This document shows positions 1 through 13,800 of a stretch of 64,000 nt of DNA, one piece after another; position 1 is the first letter of the stretch; each line of letters starts with the position of its first letter. The translations under genes were made by a program, and so were the position numbers. The stretch lies in contig JAIUJO010000226.1 in assembly GCA_023846275.1 (NCBI GenBank), positions 830,730 through 894,729 of the forward strand, given 5' to 3'. The notes under the pieces are model-generated. The model was given only the letters and a program-made list of their open reading frames with translations. It was not told the DNA's origin and made no database searches. This stretch comes from Vanilla planifolia (Eukaryota; Streptophyta; Magnoliopsida; Asparagales; Orchidaceae).

Positions 1-1539
1 ACTTGAAAACTACAAATGTTAAATTCAATCAACTTAGAATATTGCAAATTGAGCTTTTGCTTACAATTTGTCTCATATTCAACAATTCATTAAATGACAT
101 AACATAAATTTATCTTATTTTGCCCTTAATAAGTATTTACATAATAATAAAAATATTTTTTTTATTATCTATCCTCATTTATTTGGATAATTTGTAGTAA
201 TTCAAAATGACGTTAGATTGACATAATAAATATCATAGTTAAATGTTTTGTTTTCAATGGTTTTGACATGATTTGCAAGATGTTTAGATTTGTGCCTAAT
301 TTGAAGATCAAGGATTTTCCACTTGATCATTTTTGTATCTTTAAAGAAACCTTTTCCATATAATTTATCTCATTTTCTCAAACTTTTATCTTTGATTTTA
401 TTATATTATTAGGTAACTCTAAATCTATTACCATGGAAAATTTACATTACTTTTATTTTGTTGTATTAAATTATTTTTATTTTTATCATATGAGGCTTAT
501 TAGATAATTACCTAATATTATATTAATAATTTATTGATATTTATTCTTATCCACTTTGACAGTTAATAGTAATTTTGAATGAGGTTATGTTTAGATGAAA
601 TAAGCATCGTTGGAGTAATCTTTATGAATAATATCTAATTAAACAACCTTTTTTATATTTTAAATATGTTTTATTATCTAGTGATTATGGATGATATATG
701 TGATATTTTTATTCATATAGAATTTGATGATCAAGGATTATTTAACTGATATTCCAACAAAAATGGAATCCAACTTTCTCGTATAGCCTATCTTATCATT
801 TAAACCATTCACTTTAAAATGGTTGTCTTAAAGTGTAACTTTATGTCTCCTCTTGTACAATTTTTACATCGCATTGATTTATTTATATTACATTACTTTA
901 ATAAATGCATTTCAACTTTGACATATTTTTACTTAGTATTTAAATTGTAAACTATTATTATTTAATCCTATTTAATTTTAAAATTTGTAATAATTTAAAA
1001 TGAGGTTTAATTGAGAAGTAACAAAAGTTTTTGGACTTATCTTAATGGGCCCTACCAAATTAAATAATAGTTTATGTATTTTTAGATATTTTATTTTCTA
1101 GGGTTCGAACATGCCTTAAAATATATTTTGATTTGTACTTGATTTAAAGATCATGGATCTAACAATCAGCCTTCATAATATGTTAGATACAAATTTTCTT
1201 ATACAATATATCTCATTTTCATATCATGTGATGCTTACATGTCTTTGATTTTGTTTTAATACATTGCTTAAATTTACCTTATTTCAGTTTCAATATGTGT
1301 CTACATAATGTTAAAATAATATTTTATATTGTTTATTCTTATTTTTTTTGTAATTTAAAAGAAATGTATGCCAAGATGAAAAAAAACATCATTGTACTAT
1401 TTCAATGTCCTTTATCCACTTAAATATTTACTTCTTATACAATTAAAATTTTCATTTTGTTATGCTTTTCACATAATTTTAGCTTATTTTTCTTTTGTTG
1501 GATTACATTATTATAATTTCTCTTATTTTTAGATTTAAG
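1..1539 (+). repeat. Diverged ~420-bp satellite, forward block A
   Basis: About three and a half units of the window-wide satellite in its T-rich (forward) orientation. Landmarks recurring in each unit are a gagctctatccaattaaat-like box (degenerate near 625, 1050 and 1415), a gatcaaggatgttacac-like box (near 305, 730 and 1150) and a gtgacctttacatcac-like box. Spacing between landmarks is close to 420 bp. The unit has no sustained reading frame and I recognise no coding content. The block ends at a short (TA)n run where the repeat turns over. It probably continues left beyond the window, since base 1 lies inside a unit. Confidence 0.85.
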
Positions 1540-1552
1540 TATATATATATAT
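1540..1552. repeat. (TA)n run at a satellite orientation switch
   Basis: A short self-complementary run of alternating T and A. Left of it the satellite reads forward (ttttagatttaag); right of it the unit reads in reverse (attaaagtgaataa, then aaatgagataaatttaagg). In the consensus this spot is the taatatatatt box, which is nearly the same on both strands. The switch therefore sits on a palindromic part of the unit. Confidence 0.7.
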
Positions 1553-2235
1553 TAAAGTGAATAATAGAAATACATTATTTTTAATATTAATTAAATATTA
1601 ATTAAATTTGAAATGAGATAAATTTAAGGAATATAATGTAATTAAATAAATCTAGTGCAGAGGTGACATGAGAGAATATTTAGAGCTCATAGTTATTTAA
1701 TAATTTCAAGATTAAATTTTTGGAGGAATGTGATAAATTATATAGGAAAGTTACAATGCAAGATAGTAAAATTGTCGACTGTAACTTCATCGATCATCAA
1801 CGCATCTACAAATTCAAATCAATCATAAATTGCACTAACTTCCATTAAAATAAAATACTAAAATGAGATAAAAATAATATTTAATTGGGTATACCTCATC
1901 AAGAAAACCCTAATGGCATTAGGGATATAACCAAATCAAAGCAAACATTTTCAAGAAATAAGATAAATTACACCAAAATGTTGTATTCCAAGATTTTTAA
2001 TGATCAATTATAATAGCCCTGACCATCAAATATTGTAAAAATTTAAATATCTAGCTCATCATGAAAAAAAACTTTTTTTATTGTCTCAATTAGACTTTAT
2101 TTTGAATAACAACAAATTAAGAAAGTAAATAACCATAACTACAAAAAAACTATTGTTTTAACAATAGAAAATAAGTATTAATGTTGAATAGGAGAAATTG
2201 AAGCAACATCATATAACTAAATAAATGCAACATAT
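1553..2235 (-). repeat. Satellite, short inverted block B
   Basis: About 680 bp of satellite in the A-rich (reverse) orientation inside a forward array. Reverse-strand landmarks are clear: aaatgagataaattt near 1613, aggtgacatgagag near 1661, taaccaaatcaaagcaaa near 1928, and ttgtctcaattagac near 2080. It holds parts of two units, each with internal deletions. The first jumps from the gagctc-side box directly to the ataaccaaatcaaagc box. Forward orientation resumes between about 2225 and 2250. Confidence 0.75.
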
Positions 2236-4611
2236 TTTTAAAGCCCCTTTCCTTTAACTTATAAATCACTTTTGTTTTATTATATTACATTGCTTCAATT
2301 AATCTAATTTTTTAAATTTAATATATCAAATTAAAATTTAAATAATATTTTATCATTATTTATGGTCATTTAACTTGATAGTTGATTATTTATTTCAATT
2401 TCTTAAACTGTTTGATTTGAATTCATATAATGCTTTGCAATTATAAATCTCACATTGCATTTTCTTTAAATTGACTTACATTGGTTAAAATACATTATTT
2501 ATATTTATCTCATTCTAACTATAGTATATATGTAATTTCTATTAAAAGAAAAATAATTTATTGATTGTTCTTATTTATTTTGGTGATTTTTAGTTCTCTA
2601 AAAGAGGTTTTATCTAGAAAAAACTCACATTGCTTGATTGATCGTGACGAAATCTATGGAATCTAATATAAAGTTCTACATTTTTAAATATCTTATTATT
2701 CAATATTTTAGTTGTCTTACTACACTTGATTTCTTTAGTTTCTTAGAATGTGACTTCCAACAAAATTTAACCCCTTTTATTTAACTTTTTACTTTAATTT
2801 GGTTATACTACTAAAAAACATTCATTCTCCTCTTCAGTGACTTTTATGTCACATTAGTTTGATTATATAACATTGCAATAATTTGCCTCGTTTCATCTTT
2901 AAACTATATTTACTTATTATTAAAAATTATAAAGTAATATTATTTATGTTAATTTATTTTCGTAATTAGCAATAATTCCAAACATGCTTAGATAGATTTG
3001 AAACATTTGTTATTGGAATAATCTCAACAATTTCTATCAAATTAAATATTTATTTTAAAAGAAATTGTGTTCTTTTATTTTACCCCATTTTGTGAGGAAT
3101 TTTTATTTATGCTTCATTTGATGATTTAATATATTATATTGCCTCCTTAATATCTCCGAATGCAAGTTTCCTATACAATGAATATATTCTTTTCTTTTAT
3201 TTTCTTTTACCACTATTTAACTCTAAATATTCTCTCTAGTATCCTTTAAATCACTTTCATTTGCTTATGTTGTATTGTTTCAATTTACAACATTTTAGCT
3301 TAAATATGTATGTGCTTGAATTTTAAATAACAAGTTATTATTATTTAGGTTTATTTCTTAGTAATTCATTTTAATTAAAAGTGGGATCTTGTGTACAAGA
3401 AATAAAAATCAATAGACTCATCTCAATGAACTCTATCAAATAAAAAAATTTTTTGTTATATTTTTTTAATTGTTTTATTTCTAGGTTTTTTATTATTTTA
3501 TGACACAACTTGATTTGAACCTAGTTTAACAATTGACAATTTTGTAATCGTTTCCCTTTGTGCCTTGAAATTAGGCATTCCTATACAATTTGTATTCATT
3601 GTTCAAAATTATCATTTTCATTTATTTATATTATAGTGTAATTCTAAATCTCCTCTCATGTAAGTTTCACATGGCATTGATTTGGTTAGATTAAAATGAT
3701 TCAATTTCCCACTATAACCTTTGATAAAAGCATATTTAATATCAAAATATTAATTTATTAATATTTAGATATATTTACTTTATTATTTGGTAGTAATTCA
3801 AAAAAATACCTAATTAGGACGAAAAAGACATCGTCGAAGTTATCTCTATGACATCTAATAAATTAAATATTCATTTCAATAATTTAAAACATTTTTTAAG
3901 ATTTTTCGAAAACGTTATAATACTTTTCCAATCAAGAAAAATCTAATAATCAAAGAAGTAATGTTAAAGCTCCTTTATATTTTGAAATAAAACTTTCTTT
4001 TATTTTTTATCTTATTTCATTAATTTTTTTCTTTTATTTAGTTAAATTCTTCTTCAAGTCTTAATTTTACCTCTTACCTCTTTTTTGATTTAGGAATTTT
4101 AAATTACTTCAAGTAATCACATTCAAACATTATTATAAATTAACTTAATTTTAAATAAATATTCTTTTTTAATTTCCTCAAATCGTAGTAATTCTAATTG
4201 GGTTAAATAGAGATGAAGTACAAATTGGTGGACTTGACAAGAAGAACTCTCCCCATTTAAATATTATTTTATATAGTTTTAAATATTTTACTTTGTATGT
4301 TTTCTAAAGAACTTTTTGGGCCTATCGATTTGTACCTTATTTGACATTTGAAGGCATTGTGCTTGAAGTCCTTAGTACCTTGCAATGCGACTCTACCGCA
4401 CAAGTTATTTAATTTCTTCAAATTTTTGCTCTAACTTGTTTATATTATTATGTAAGACAAATTCCACTATGGTGTCATTCTTATATCACTTTCATTTGGG
4501 GATGTTACGGTCCTTCCATTTGCCTTATTTCTACTTTATCATATATTTTTTTAATATTAAAAATAATAATGTATTATTATTTATGGTTACCTTGTTTAAT
4601 AATTTTTATTA

Positions 4612-5031
4612 ATTCTTAATTAAGTAGAATCAAGATGAAACAGACATCATTTTACTTAACCTAATGAGCTCTATCAAACTAAATATCTACTATTATATTT
4701 TTAGATATTTTTATTTATATCATTCTGGCGTGCTCTATAAGAAATTTTGATTCATAATTTATTTCATGATTTGGAATTTTACACTCCACCTTCTAAGTAT
4801 TATGTAATGTAAGCTTCCCATCCATTTATCTCATTTCTTAAAAGTTTCACTTTGATTTTGATATATTACAATATAACTCTAAATTGTAATGGTCTGACCT
4901 TTACATCATCTTGATAATGTTTTCATTACTTTTCAATTTTTCACATTGTTGGCTTTAATATATAAATTAACTTAATAACAAAATAAATATGTGTTATTAT
5001 TTATGCTTTTTTACATTAGTGATTCATAGTA
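4612..5031 (+). repeat. Representative satellite unit (420 bp)
   Basis: One full unit, given as a reference copy. In order: an attctt..gtagaatcaagatgaaac start, a catcattttactt box, aatgagctctatcaaact, an AT-rich spacer, a tgctctataagaaatttt box, a dyad-like atgatttggaatttt box, a tgtaagcttcccatcc box, atttatctcatttctt, the first tttgattttgatatatta motif, gacctttacatcatc, a degenerate second copy of that motif, atattaacttaataacaaaa, and a ttattatttatgc box. The next unit starts at about 5032. Start and end are arbitrary because the array is circularly permutable. Confidence 0.75.
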
Positions 5032-7390
5032 ATTCAAAACTTGTTTTGACCAAGACAAAACAAATATCGTTGAACTCGTCTTGATGAGCTACTTCCAATT
5101 AAACAATCCTTTTGAAGTTTTGTAATATTTTATTTTGTATGACCACAACAGGTTTTTTGAGATATTTTAATTCGTACTAAATTTGATGCTTGAGGATGTT
5201 ACACTTTATCTCATCCCTAGTTTGTAACAAAACTTTAGCTTTGTTACATATCTATGTAACTTCAAATCTCCTCTCATGTGAATTTTAAATTTCTTTTAAT
5301 TGTGTATATTATTTTTTTAAAAATTTATCTCATTTTAATATTAATATATTTATACCTAGTATTGAAATATTAATTTATTTTATTCATACATATTTTGTTA
5401 TTAATTCATAATAATTAAAAATGTGGACTAATTAACTTTGAAATAATGTAATTAAACTCCACTTGATGACCTCTAGTCTTCTAAATATTCACTTTTTTAT
5501 TTTTAATATTTTATTTTCCATGATTTTAGCACTTTTTGTTGAGCATTTTTAAATTTTGATTTTTTTTACTATCGAAGATGTTGCACTTAATCTCCTTTGT
5601 ATCATAGCATGCAACTTTCTGATCAATTTATTTCATTTCTCCAACTTTTTTGGTGTGTTATTTTTTTATTTTCTAGGAAACTCTAAATTTCCACTCTAGT
5701 GACTTTTATATCACTTTGAATTGGTCACAATATAATGCCTTTATTTATTTTATTTTATCTTTAATGTATATATATTTACTTCATTTTAAAACAATAAATT
5801 AAAAAATATTTGAACTCTTTTGCTTTTGCAATTCACATACTTGAAGACATGGTTGGATTGTGACAAAGTAAATTTCATTTCAGTCGACGCGATGAGCTCA
5901 ATGCAATTAAATATTCGTTTCTATGTTTTAAAATTTTCTATTTATATAATTTTTTGTACATCATGCAACATTTGAAATTGTACAACATTTTATAATTAAG
6001 AACGTTAAGTATCAAGGAATATAGCCTTCCAATACAATTTCTTTGATTTGTTAAAAGTTTTTTCTTTGAATTGAATATGTCACTACAAAACACTTATTTT
6101 TCTCTAGTGCAAACCTTACATCACTTTCATTTTTGATATTTGATGACTACAATTTCTTTCACTTAAATTTTAATATATATTCACTAATTGTAAAGTAATA
6201 GTGTTTTTTTTTTATTTTTACTTGTTTACTTTGGAAATTTGAAACAATTCCAAATGTGGTTAAATCAAGATGTAAGAAATGACTATGGACTCATCTAAAT
6301 TTGTTTCCAAAAACAAATTAAACATTTTTTTATTTCTTTTAGTTAGGGTTGCACATTTTTTACCAGATTATTTGATTCATACAACATTTGATGATCGAAG
6401 ATGTTACTTCAAATCTTCTTAATGTCTTGGAGCATAACTTTCTAGTAAAATTTATTTTATTTCTTCAAATTTCATAATTCAATTTAGTTATAATTTTATG
6501 TAACTCTTGATCTCTTCACATGTGCCCCTCGCATCGCTTTCTATTCGTCAAATTATAATTCTTCAATTTATATGATTTTAATATTAAAATATATCTACAT
6601 AATATTAAAAAAATAATCACTTTTTATTCTTATTTTATTTGATTATTTATAGTAATACTAAAACATGTGTAATTAAAGCAAAACAAACATTCTTACACAT
6701 ATCTCAAAGACCTCTATCTAATTAAACATTAAATTTGGAATTTTTACATATTTTATTTCCAAGAATGGTGGCATGCTTTACTAGTCATTTTGAATGTCAC
6801 TAAATTTGCAATTGATGAAGCCATAGTGGTTCTATTTATTTAAAAATGCAACCTCCTCATAAAGGTTATCTTTTTTATCAAATATTTCTCTTTCACTTGG
6901 ATATATTACAATGTATTTCATAATATCCAATTACATGAAATTTAAACCACTACGATTTTATTGTATAAAATTAGCAAAATTTTTGTAACTTAATTTTTAA
7001 TATATATTTATTTAATTTTAAAATAATAATGTTTTATTATTTGTGCTTTCTTAATTTTTTTATTCATTGAAATCCAAATGTGTTCTGACTTAAACAAAAT
7101 GAATATCATCAAACTCATCTCAATGAGCTTTGCCATATTAAATATAAACTTTTATTTTTTTTATGATTTCCTCATTACTTATGAGACATTTTAATTTTGA
7201 AAATTGAGGATTTCAAACTCATATTTAATATCTTGGATTAAAACTTTTCCTTAATTTTTATCTTATCTCTCTAATTTTGTTTTGATTTTTTTATATTACT
7301 ATGAAACTCTAAATATACTATCATGTAACTCTTTCCCCACTTTAATTTGGTTACATTTCGTTATTTCAAATTAATCACTCAAATATTAAT

Positions 7391-7414
7391 ATGTATACAT
7401 ACATACATACATAG

Positions 7415-7470
<56 letters not shown>

Positions 7471-7489
7471 GTATATGTATATATATGTA
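7391..7489. repeat. (TA)n / (TACA)n microsatellite inside a unit
   Basis: A run of alternating TA with a short TACA section on its left and TATG interruptions on its right. It lies where the consensus has a taatatatattt box and lengthens its host unit to about 473 bp. It looks like slippage growth of a pre-existing short TA run rather than an insertion. Confidence 0.9.
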
Positions 7490-10400
7490 ATGCTGGGATG
7501 ATAGCTTATTGTTATCTTAGCCCAATAATTTTTTGAAATTCAATAATTAGAAACTACATCAAATGAGAGAAAGCAAGCAATATTGGACTAGCCTCGATGA
7601 GCACAGCGCAATTAAATATTCAAATAAATATCTAACTATTTTTTTTATTTCTCCCACTTGCTTCCTCATAAATTTTGACACACTTGATTTGACGATCAAG
7701 GATTTTACACACAATCTATTTGGCATCTTAGAATTTAAGTTTTAGTACAGTATATCTTGCTTCATAAAATATTTTGTTTTAATTTGGATATATTATTTCT
7801 AAATCCTTATTCTCTTACTGTTTATCCTGTTATACCACTTAGACATTTTTATATTACATTGCTTCAATTTATATTTTTTTGCATTTAACATACAATTTCA
7901 TAATTATAGCATAATAATTTATTATATTTTATGCTTATTTATTACATTAATTTGTAGTAATTCCAAATAAGATTCAATCAACATAAAACGATGTTATTCG
8001 ACTCTTCTACATTAGCTTTGTTGAAACTAATTTTCATTTATATGTTCCTAAATATTTTCTTTTCTAGGGATTTAGAATTTCTAAAGATAAATTTGATTCA
8101 TGCTTGGTTTACCAATTGACGAGGTTACACAATCAATTTTGTATCATGTAGTGAAAGTTTTTGACATAATTAATCTCATTTAGTAATTGTTTTTTTTTAT
8201 TTTGTTGTATTACTATGTAATTATAAATCACTTCTTATGCTACCCTTTCATCTATTTTTTGCATTACTTTTATTTGATTTATCTCATTTTTTTTAAACAA
8301 ATATTTCTTATTTTTAAACAATAATTTGTTATTATTTATGTTTATTTACTCTGGTAATTCATAGTATTCAAAATGAGGCCCCACAAGAAAAAAAAACATA
8401 ATTAGGCTCATTTTAAAAAAGCTTTATCCAATTAAACACTCATATGTATATTTCTTAAATATTTCATTTTATATTGCTTTGGCATGTTTTACATGGTATT
8501 TTATCTTGTACCTAAATTCATGATAAAGGTTTTTGTGCTTGATTTCCATAACATCTTGTCACTCAACATTCTCATATAATTTATCCCATGTTTGGAAGGT
8601 TTTAGTTTGATTTGGTTATATTACTATTTAAGCCAAATTCTCTTCTCAAGTTACATTTAAATCAAATTCATTTGGTTATACTATATTACCTGAATTGATA
8701 ACTTTTGAATTTTAATATTAAAATAATAATCTTTTATTATTTGGACATTTTTACTTTTGTAATTACTACAAAAAAAAGTTTATGATGAAAAAAAGAAATG
8801 TCATTAGACTTGGCTCAATGTGCTCTATTCATTTAAATATTTATTTTGATATTTTTAAATATTTTATTTTCTCTTTGTTTAGATTCTTTATGAGGCATTT
8901 GAAATTATATCTAATTTGCTGATTAAGGATAAATTACTCAACCTCCTTAGTATGTTAAAATTCATTTTTCCATTATAATTTAACTATTTTTTTTGCTTTT
9001 TTTACTTTAATTTAGTTTTATTACTTTATAACACTAAATATCCTATCATATCACCATTATACCAATTTCATTTAATAAAGTACTTTACTTCAATTTATAT
9101 CATTTCAACTTTAATATATTTTAAATTATTAGTAAATAATTAATTTGTTATTATTTATTTTTCATTTATTTTGCAATTTCATAAAAATTCCAGATGTTGT
9201 CCAACTGAGATGAAACAAATGTGTTTGAGTTGTCTCATTGGGCTCAATCTTATAAAATATTTTAATATAAACATTTACTCATTTTATTTTCTATTACTTT
9301 TATAATGTTTGTAAGACATTTTAATTCTTCCTAGATTTGATGATCATGGACACCGCACATGATCTCTTTAGTACCTTGGAATTCAACTTTTTAATATAGT
9401 TATCTTATTTATTCATATTTTTCATTTCAATTGGTTATGTTATGTTGTAACACTTAATCTCGTCCATTCTAACCTTTTCAATGCTTTGATTTTGTTATAT
9501 TACAAAGATATAGTTTATCTCATTTCAGCATCAATATTTATTTACTATATACAAGATTAAATTTTTTTTATTATTTATTTAATTTTTTTTTTGCAATTCT
9601 TGGTCACTCCAAACCATATTCTATCTAAATAAAAAATATATCCTTTGTCTCATTGGGAATAACCCTAACTGTGCAAATATTCATTTCATTATTTTGAAAT
9701 ATTTAACTATCTCAGAATCCATCTTTTTCTTAAAAATTATCTTATTTATTCAAATTTTTTTCTTTGATTTTGTTATCACTATGTTGCTCCAAAAGTCCTC
9801 TTAAGTGCCATTTCATCACTATTATTTTCTTATGTTACTTTTCTTAATTTATTATATTTTTGGTTTAATATATATTTTCTTAATATTTAAATAATAATAT
9901 TAAATTAAATTTATTTAACCTTATTTTAATTTCCTTTTTTCCAATAACTCCTAAGTAGTCATGATCAATAAAAAATTATTTAGTTTTTTTCAATTTTTAA
10001 TAGATTTGATGACTATGATTGCCACATATAATCTCCTTAGTACTTTGGAACGCAACTTTTCTTTTACCATTTCTCTCATGTTTTATAATTTTTCTCCATT
10101 ATTTTTTTATATTACTATGAAATTGATATTATCTCCTTATGTGACCATTTCATCACTTTGATTTTGTTAAATTATGTTTTCCAATTTATCTTGTTTCAAT
10201 TTTAACATATATTTGCATTATGTTAAAAGAAATTTTTTTATTATTTATTCTCATTTATTTTTATAATATATCGTAGTTCTAACATAGGTCTAATCAAGAT
10301 GAAACAAATATTATATTTGATTAGATGAACATATAAGTCACGCTCAAATTTTTTGTACCTTAGAATGCAACTTCTTAAAGGAATTTATTTCATTTATATG

Positions 10401-10750
10401 AATTATTTTATTTGCATTGGCTATGTTACTATGTAACTCTTAGTCTTTACATGTGTCACATTTACATCACTTTGATTTAGTTAATTAAAATCATAATTGT
10501 TTATTATATTTGCTATAATACATTACTTAATATTATTTCATTTTATCTTTAAGATATATTAACTTTGTAATAAAATTTTAATTTATTATTGCTTATGCTT
10601 ATTTACATAAGTTTTTTGTGAAAAAAACAAATGACATCTAATTGAGATCGAAGAAATGTGATTTTATGCATACAAGCTCTATCAAGTTAAACATTTTTTC
10701 CTTTTCAAATTTTTTTTACTTTTATTTTGGTTTTTTAGAATGTAACTCTA

Positions 10751-10830
10751 AATCTCCTTTTGTGTGACCTCTTCCTTGCTTTGAATAATGTTGATTAATC
10801 TCTTTTTATGTGATCTTTACCTTGCTATGA
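10751..10830 (+). repeat. Short tandem duplication within a satellite unit
   Basis: The segment at 10751-10784 (aatctccttttgtgtgacct onward) is repeated at 10797-10830 (aatctctttttatgtgatct onward) at an offset of 46 bp. About 28 of 34 positions agree. It is the tctcc..gtgacctt..ttgctttga part of the unit, which normally occurs once per unit, so this unit carries a local extra copy. Confidence 0.6.
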
Positions 10831-13800
10831 TTCCATTTGATTACATTGCTTCAATTTATCCTATTACAACTACAATATACATTTACTTAGTAATAAAATA
10901 ATAATTGTTTATATTTATGATTATTTATTTAATTTATTTTTTTAATTCTAAATAATGTTTAACTAAGAAGAAATAAAATTTATTATACTCATCTTCATGA
11001 GCTATTTCAACTTAAATATTCCTTTTTAATTTTAGATATTTTTATATTCTAAGTGTTTGCATGCTTAATGAGATATTTGAATTGTAGCTCAATTAATGTT
11101 CAAGTACATTAAACTTAATTAGCTTAGTATCATGGAATGCAACTTTCTCATAAACTTTATCTTACTTTTGCAATTCTTTTGCTTTAGGTTTATTACATAT
11201 AACTAAAGATTTTCAATCTTTTGACATTTATATCGTTTAGATGTTTTTATTACAATGATTATATTTACCTACTTTTAGCTTTAATGTATCTTTATTTAAC
11301 ATTAAAATAATAATAAATTAGTATTCCTCATTATTTTTTTTTAATTTGCAATATACAAAATAAGGCCTGATCAATAAAAAAGAAACTTTGTAAAAATTGT
11401 CTCGTCAAGCTCTTCCCAATTAAATACTCAACTATAAATTTCGAAATTTTTGGTTTTATAGGATTTTGGAATTTTTTTAGGAGTTTTGATTATTATTTAA
11501 CTTGATAGTCATGGAGGTTACACTCTATCTCTTCCTTGTTTTGGAATGCAATTTTATCATATAATTATCTTATTTTTTAAAATGTTTTGCTTTTATTTGG
11601 TTATATTACTATGTAACTATAAATCTCATTTTGTGGGATCATTACAACTTTTTGAATTACTTAGATTACAATTATTTAATTTACCTTATTTTAGTTATAA
11701 CATATGTTTACATGATATTGAAATATGTTTTAATGGTTACTTACACTTCATTTCTTTTATAATTTGCAATGATACTAAACATGATCTAATTAAGATTAAT
11801 TTAAAGTCAATATAGTCATGTCAACAAGTTTATTGAACTACACATTCATTCACATATTTTTAAATATTTTTAATTTTCAAAGTTTGGCAACTTTATAGAA
11901 AAAATTGATTCATGTCTTATTTGATGTTTAAAGATGTTAAGTTATCTCCTAGGTTCCTTGAAAATAGCTTTCTAGAACAGTTTATCTTTTTTATTGAAAT
12001 TGTTTGCATTGATTTTGGTTGGTTTAAATGTAATTCTTAAGTTTCCTTTTGTGTGACCTTTGCCTCATTTTTAATTTATTTTGTTATATTTTTTCAATTT
12101 TTTTCATTTTAGCTTTAATATAAATTCATGTAAAATTTGAATAACAATTTGTTAATATTTTTATTTATTTAATTTGATAATTTTGAGTGATTCCAAGTGA
12201 TGCTTCACTTAGATGCAACAAACATCATTGTATTTATCTTAATGAGCTATATACAATTAAATATTTATTTTAATATTTTTAAAAACCTATTATAGGATTT
12301 TAATATTACTTAAAAGATAATTTTATCTATACCTAATTTCAAAATAAATAATATTAGACTCAATATCCTCAATGTCTTGGAATGAAACTTTCAAATAAAA
12401 ATATTCATTAATTCTAAAATCAAGTTTGATTGAGATAAAACAAGCATTGTATGACTCATTTGCTTTAGCTATATTCAATTAAATATTCATTTCTATTTTT
12501 AAAAAAAAAATTTATTGTTTTGTCATGTAAAGCGAGACATTTCGATGTTCACTTCATTTGTTGTTTGAAGAAGCAACCCTTGACTTACTTAGCATTTTAG
12601 AATTCTACTTTTATATATAATTTAACCTTTTTGTTCAAATATTTGGCTTTATATTTATTGTATTGCTATGTAACCCAAAATCTACACTCAGATGATGCTT
12701 ACATCATTTTGTTAACTTATAATAAAATAATAATTTTTTTCATTGATTTTCTCACATTACCTCAATGTATCCCATTTTAACTTTAATATCTATTTTCTTT
12801 TCAATAAACTAATATTTTTTTATTATTTACATTCCTTTTCTTTAGTTATTCGTTATAATTTGAAATGATATTCGATTTTGAGGAAGCAAGCTCCGCTATA
12901 CTTGTCTTGATGAGTTACAATTAATTATATTCTAATTTTCTTATTTTTTTAATTTTCATTTTATTTTTAGATTTTTTTCTTACATTAAAAGACATTTTTA
13001 TGCCAAATTTGATGATTAAGGATGTTACACTCGGCCATAACTGTTTCTTATTTCTTCAAATTTTTTGTAATTCTTTGGCGTTGTTGTTATTCAAGACAAA
13101 ATATTCAATTTTGTGACATTTATATCACTTTAAGTTTTATAACATTTCTACAATTTCTCTAATTTAAATTATAACATACATGTTTTTTATTTTAAAATAA
13201 TAACAAATTATTATTTATACTTATTAAGCTTACTAGTTCTTTGTAATTCCAATCAAGAAATCATCAAGGTGAAATAAATGTTATTAGACTCATCCTATCA
13301 TTCTCGTTTTAATTAAATATTAATTTTAATTATTTTAAATAATTTATTTCTGAAATTTTTTTTATGTTTTACAAGCTTTTGGACTAGAAAAATACATTTA
13401 TTTAATATTAAAATAGTAATTTCTTATTTTTATGCATATTTAATTTTCTAAATCCATGATAATTCCAAAGGAGGTTACCTCTTGATGAAAAAGATGCTGT
13501 TGGACTCATCCCGAAAAGCTCCATCTATTAAAAATTCATTTCAATATTTTTAAAATATTTTATTTACCCTTTATATAAGGTTTTTTTATTTGTACATTAT
13601 TTAATAAACAAAGATGTTATACTTATCTTTCTTATTTTATAATACAATGTTTTCATAAAATTTATCTTATTCGTTTAAATGTTTTGCTTTATTTTTTTTA
13701 TTAGTATGAAATTCGACTTTTTCTATCATGTGATCTCTATAATATTTAAAGTTGGTTATATGAAATGTCTTCAATTTAACTTATTTCAACTTTATTATAT

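Larger units (their letters stand above)
2236..9945 (+). repeat. Satellite, forward block C, regular part
   Basis: The most regular stretch of the array. The gagctctatcc-type landmark was located at about 3021, 3421, 3841, 4235, 4659, 5079, 5462, 5886, 6290, 6701, 7119, 7592, 8005, 8410, 8812, 9231 and 9647. From 3421 on, steps are 383-424 bp, except one of 473 bp that contains the (TA)n tract at 7391-7489. Neighbouring units look no more alike than distant ones, and I see no higher-order repeat. Substitutions dominate and large indels are rare, which points to an old array no longer being homogenised. No host gene is seen in any frame. Confidence 0.88.

Noticed and set aside
1101-1112. ggttcgaac resembling a Pol III B box (SINE or tRNA origin of the satellite)
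   Set aside because: This is one variant of the unit's agggttttggcatg box. Other units lack it and no A box or tRNA fold is present.
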